A stretch of DNA of 64,000 bases. It comes from Dromaius novaehollandiae (taxonomy: Eukaryota; Chordata; Aves; Casuariiformes; Dromaiidae). Where the stretch lies: positions 20,390,469 to 20,454,468 of the forward strand of contig NC_088112.1 of NCBI RefSeq assembly GCF_036370855.1. The letters run 5' to 3'. The position numbers and the translations under genes were made by a program. Below are positions 60,501 through 64,000 of this stretch, piece after piece. Positions within the stretch are counted from its first letter, which is position 1; each line of letters starts with the position of its first letter. The notes beneath the pieces were generated by a model. It was not told the origin of the DNA and ran no database searches. It worked only from the letters and a program-made list of their open reading frames with translations.

Positions 60501-63500
60501 AAGTAGAAGATGCATAGAAACAAACTAGTTAATTGAAACCAGAACAATGAAGATAAAAATGCCCCAAACAGGTATTTTATGGTGATTAGTAATCTGTTTG
60601 TTGTGTGGGCATACCTGTGTGTTCATGCATATCTGTGTACGTATTATCCTTGTGTTAATAAGGATGATTTGGACAGAAGTACTTGGGTGTATGGGTTTTT
60701 TTGTTTGTTTTATGTTATTCTTCCTTTTTCTTGCTTTTTCAACTTCTCATCTGTTTCATATCCAAAGCTTTTAAAAAGGTGAAAAATGGAGGTTCCTCAT
60801 GATGTTTGTCTTGCTTTAAGGTAGTGTCTCTGAAAAATGAATGTGGTACTTCAGGCTTAATCTGCATCTTAGGAGACTTACAGTGCTGGTTGGGTTGTCC
60901 ATTTTTGCCCAGCAACAAAGGGGTAGATGCAGTAGGCCAAGGTCTTACTCCCAAGTTACTTCACTCTTTGGAGATTTCATTGGAGTCTTTTTGAGCTGCC
61001 TGAACTTTCACTGGTTTCTGGGTGAGATTTAGAGCATGTGTGAGTGTGTGCGCCTCTCCCAAGGCTTGCAATTCATCACAGGCTTAATGGTGCTTTCAGG
61101 CTTACCATGCAAGGTGAGGCTTGTAAGGTCACCCTCTTTGGAGGTCAGGGTTTGAAGGTCTGGCAAGCTCCTCACTGTACTGTGCTTTAAATAAAACAGG
61201 ATGTTATTTCCTAGATCGTCTTCTGAGACTTACCACTGGATTGCAGAGTTTGTACATTCCTGAATCGCTGCAGCATGATATAACTAGTGTGATATGAAGG
61301 CTCTACAGTTCCAGCTGATGATTCACAGCAGATCATTTGATATTTAGGGCTCTGTTCATTAATAAGTTATGCTCCATTTACCTTGTTTTCTGTGGAATTT
61401 ATGAGTCAAAAGTGCAGAGTGCACCAAAAATGATCCATTCATCAAATTCCTTTTCTCTCTGTATAATTGGCTAACCCATCATCGCAGCCCCTGGGGGCAC
61501 ATTACACGAGAAGGTGCGTCCTGCCTGAAAGAGCAAAGCGGCCTTAGGAGGGGAAACAAGGATTCAGCTTTTGTTTGAGTCTGCAGGTGCCCCAGCTGGT
61601 GTCTTTGAGCTGCACAGGCTAGAAACTTCCCAAGCCAATTCGTTTTCTTGTTTGCTGTATGCATACCCCAGGTGTTGTGACAGGAAAGGATGAGTCCTGT
61701 TTGTGAGAGTCCCATTGAAAAGAGCACTTGAAAGCAAACATTTTCTTACCGTTGTGAGAGAAAGAGGGGGAGAGTGGAGGAGAAAAACACTGCTTTGAAA
61801 ATCTAGATTCACCTGCAGCACCAGCTTGCATCGATGCATGTTAGTATAACTGCGCTTGTGACATGGAATAAAGGTGAATTTGCAGGGTGACAGAGGACCC
61901 CCGAGGTGGCAGAAGTCACAGTAATAAAGGCCTGTGCCAGCTGTGGGAATGCAGGGAATCAGTGAGGAGACAGCCAGAAACCAGGAGATGGGAAATGTCC
62001 CTGTGCTTGTGAATAACAAGAGAGTGTCTGTGGACTGCAACTTTCCTCTAGCATTTTTAGATGCTGTTTTTCTTTCTTTTTTTAATGCTCTTTTTAGTTA
62101 AGAATATAAATACTTGCATGTTGGTACGATTACTTACACATTCTCACAGGCGAGAGGAGGCAATTTAATAGCAATGAAAACAACAGAATAACAATTGCGT
62201 ACATCCTTTTGATTTTCCACTACTTGATGGATAAAACCCTAAATAGAAGACAAAGCAAATAATAATTAAACTTGCTGCTTTACAGGATAAACTGTGAAAA
62301 TGTCTTTACTGCTGTCCGCAGTGCAGCGTGAAGATACTCACAATAGCTTTAAATGATCTGTCTAGCTGGTAAAGCAGGGAGACTAATGTAGCTTAATTCA
62401 CCATTTCTTATACTCGTAGCTTGTTTAAAGCTACTTTGGATAACTAGAGCATACTGCGGTATTGACACGCTCTCTGACTGCCTTCTTTCCATGGGTTATT
62501 GGTGAATAACCAACTGTTCAAGGTGATGGGTAACTGGAATGCAGTCTTGCCTCACCTGAGCAGAATGGGAGATGAAGGAAACATGATTTAGAAATGCAAA
62601 ATAAAATAAATTTATTTGCAAAGAATGGAATTCTGCATCACTAGGCAGCTTATTTCCATTGTTTTCCAGACTTAATTTTGCCAGGATTAGCTGGATAACA
62701 GCTAACACTACAACAGACTTGAGAGCTTTGTTTTAAGGTAAAAGGAGATACTGAAACTTGGTAGGAGACTAGACTTCATCTACAAGTAAACTCAACTTTC
62801 CCTAGGAATTGTTAAAAATAATCTCGTTTAAAACACCTTTCTTCCTAATGTGAGCTGGATGGGTTACCAGGCAGCACCAGGGAAAAGGAAAACAGTCCCG
62901 GTAGTTCCTGGGGGTGGTTCTTGGCTTCCTGCTGTAGGATAAGTCTGCCATTCCACACCATTTAAAAAGAAGTTTGGACTAGTTTATAGGCAGCCTTAAA
63001 ACTGACATTTGCATTGGGTTCTAGCTTCCCGGTGCTGTCTGTGAGCGAGGCAGAGCTGAAGGTCCCAGGCTGGGCAATTCAGTCATCCTAGGGCAGGACT
63101 GAAGCATGGTTCATCATGCACTGCCCTTCTGTGCACACCAGTGTGCTCTTTGCTATGTGTCTTGAACCACAAACTGACACTTCTTGATTTTTTTTTTTTT
63201 TTAAGGTCATTTAAGAACGTGCTCAACTGCCCCCATGGGTAGTGGCTCTGGGCTGAGTCTGACTGACCCTGCTGCACCTAAAGGGCTTCTGGGCTGATGT
63301 CCCTGTGCACCTGATTGCATCAGGATTACTGCCTGTAGGTGCTGAGTTTGCACAGATCATGGCTTCACCTTTAAAATAAAGACTCACTGGACCTGACCAA
63401 GCTCCTGGTGCAAACCTGAAAGAGGGAAAAAGGAATTGCAGGAATTTGCCTTAATTAGTGTAATTCTTAGAGGAAAGAGAACCTCTGTGCATAGGAGAGG

Positions 63501-63640
63501 AAGTGAGAAGAAAGTATCTGGAAATGTTTTTGAAGGTCATGGCTATTGAATTGGAGCTTTTGTATGAATGCAATTTCTGTTGGGAGTCAAGTGTAATAGT
63601 AATGTAATTTACATGAAATATCTGGCCAGGAGCTACGTCT
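57541..63640. other. Intergenic DNA, or intron of the minus-strand gene at 63.8 kb
   Basis: No exon is recognised, although part of this may be intronic to the minus-strand exon at 63,757. The 175-codon frame at 59988-60515 (minus) is hydrophobic and AT-driven with no domain. A T15 run lies at 63,188-63,202 and a 12-bp palindrome TGCATCGATGCA at 61,827-61,838. Confidence 0.45.
59563..59637. promoter_or_regulatory. Homeodomain/POU-like motif cluster
   Basis: GGCTAATTAGCC (59563-59574) is a perfect 12-bp palindrome with a TAATTA core. It is followed four bases later by GCTAATTGGC, a near-repeat of it. About 35 bases beyond lie aatgattagatgctaatg and tgcatttat, which resemble POU octamer-type sites. 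This dense grouping is typical of developmental enhancers. The functional reading is inference. Confidence 0.35.
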
Positions 63641-63700
63641 TGGTTCCACTGAAGTTAATGGTGAAAATCGTGTCCTCAGTGGGAGCAGGATTTGATGCCT
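63641..63700. repeat. Ancient amniote repeat fragment
   Basis: The text ggttccactgaagttaatgg, followed by cctcagtgggagcaggattt, fits an old repeat widespread in turtles and crocodilians, remembered as 'cccattgaagtcaatggcaaaa', then 'ccattgacttcaatgggagcaggatttggccc'. It is diverged, and lies about 60 bases beyond the donor site of the minus-strand exon at 63,757. Confidence 0.55.
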
Positions 63701-63756
63701 AGAGTACTGTTTTAGTATTAAAAGTTTATACGCTTCATACAGAAAGGCTATCTTAC

Positions 63757-63883
63757 CTTGCCAGGGTGTTTCTTCTGTGTAGATGTTCGGTTCTTCCATC
63801 TTACAATAGAAGTAATGCACCAAATCTCGCTTCCAGTCTACAAATTGTGACAAATGTGTGGTAAAGCAGATTGCTGAAAACAT
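63757..63883 (-). CDS. Candidate internal exon of an unidentified gene
   Basis: On the minus strand a pyrimidine-rich acceptor (tatttttatctgtttaccag) precedes a 127-nt segment. That segment ends CAAG before an excellent donor, GTAAGA (63751-63756). Of the three minus frames only one is open, and it starts at the first exon base. It reads MFSAICFTTHLSQFVDWK, then RDLVHYFYCKMEEPN, then IYTEETPWQ plus one base of a split codon. The mix of Trp, Tyr, Phe and charged residues looks like real globular protein. The length is not a multiple of three (phase 0 in, phase 1 out), so the exon cannot be skipped without a frameshift. I do not recognise the family. The first Met is the first codon of the exon and is not necessarily a start. 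The previous exon should lie to the right of the window and the next one to the left; I could not find the latter. A non-coding exon or a chance match remains possible. Confidence 0.5.
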
Positions 63884-64000
63884 CTGGTAAACAGATAAAA
63901 ATATAGTTCTCTTAGGCAAACAATCCTCAGAGTGTTGTATACAGTGTGTATAGTAGTTTTTTCCCCCTCAAATTTTGCAGTATAATTGTTCATACTGAAT

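Noticed and set aside
59988-60515. 175-codon hydrophobic frame on the minus strand
   Set aside because: Leu/Ser-rich by AT composition, no regular membrane pattern and no splice or start context.
1-64000. CRISPR arrays, bacterial operons, phage or endogenous retroviral genes
   Set aside because: No array-type repeat-spacer pattern, no dense same-strand genes and no polymerase, integrase or capsid-like frame was seen.

Overview
The window is vertebrate nuclear DNA, most likely from a bird or another sauropsid. It shows long AT-rich non-coding stretches, GT-AG introns, AATAAA poly(A) signals, local CpG enrichment against a CpG-poor background, microsatellites and very old amniote-type repeats. 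There are no operons, ribosome binding sites, CRISPR arrays or bacterial genes. Nearly all of the many short open frames are chance frames in non-coding DNA.

Region by region: (1) 1-5.1 kb is the 3' part of KCT2 (C5orf15, keratinocyte-associated transmembrane protein 2) on the + strand: the end of an intron, a 587-nt exon, a 1.1-kb intron, and the last exon with a long 3'UTR. The first exon lies outside the window. (2) 5.1-10.4 kb is AT-rich intergenic DNA with one GC-rich patch. (3) 10.4-11.6 kb is a strong CpG island with no recognisable gene attached. (4) 11.6-41.8 kb is intergenic DNA with a few simple repeats and small CpG patches. (5) 41.8-48.8 kb is the most structured non-coding part. 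It holds a decayed tRNA-type SINE with a long A-tract, a diverged ~192-bp tandem repeat full of ATCGAT palindromes, a 91-nt tract with no T, a (CCT)12 microsatellite, an ancient hairpin-type repeat, an 18-bp perfect palindrome and an 11-bp inverted repeat. (6) 48.8-63.6 kb is intergenic DNA with another ancient repeat, a GC-rich block at 56-57.5 kb and a homeodomain/POU-like motif cluster near 59.6 kb. (7) At 63.76-63.88 kb a minus-strand sequence has good splice sites and one open frame. It is probably an internal exon of a gene that continues beyond the window, and I could not identify it.

In mammals C5orf15 is followed on the same strand by a large gene-poor interval before FSTL4, and the empty 60 kb here fits that arrangement. 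I found no FSTL4 exon. The window therefore contains one confidently identified gene fragment, one unidentified exon candidate and several kinds of candidate regulatory or repeat structure. I did not see a new gene system; the best leads are the ATCGAT tandem repeat, the orphan CpG island and the unidentified exon.
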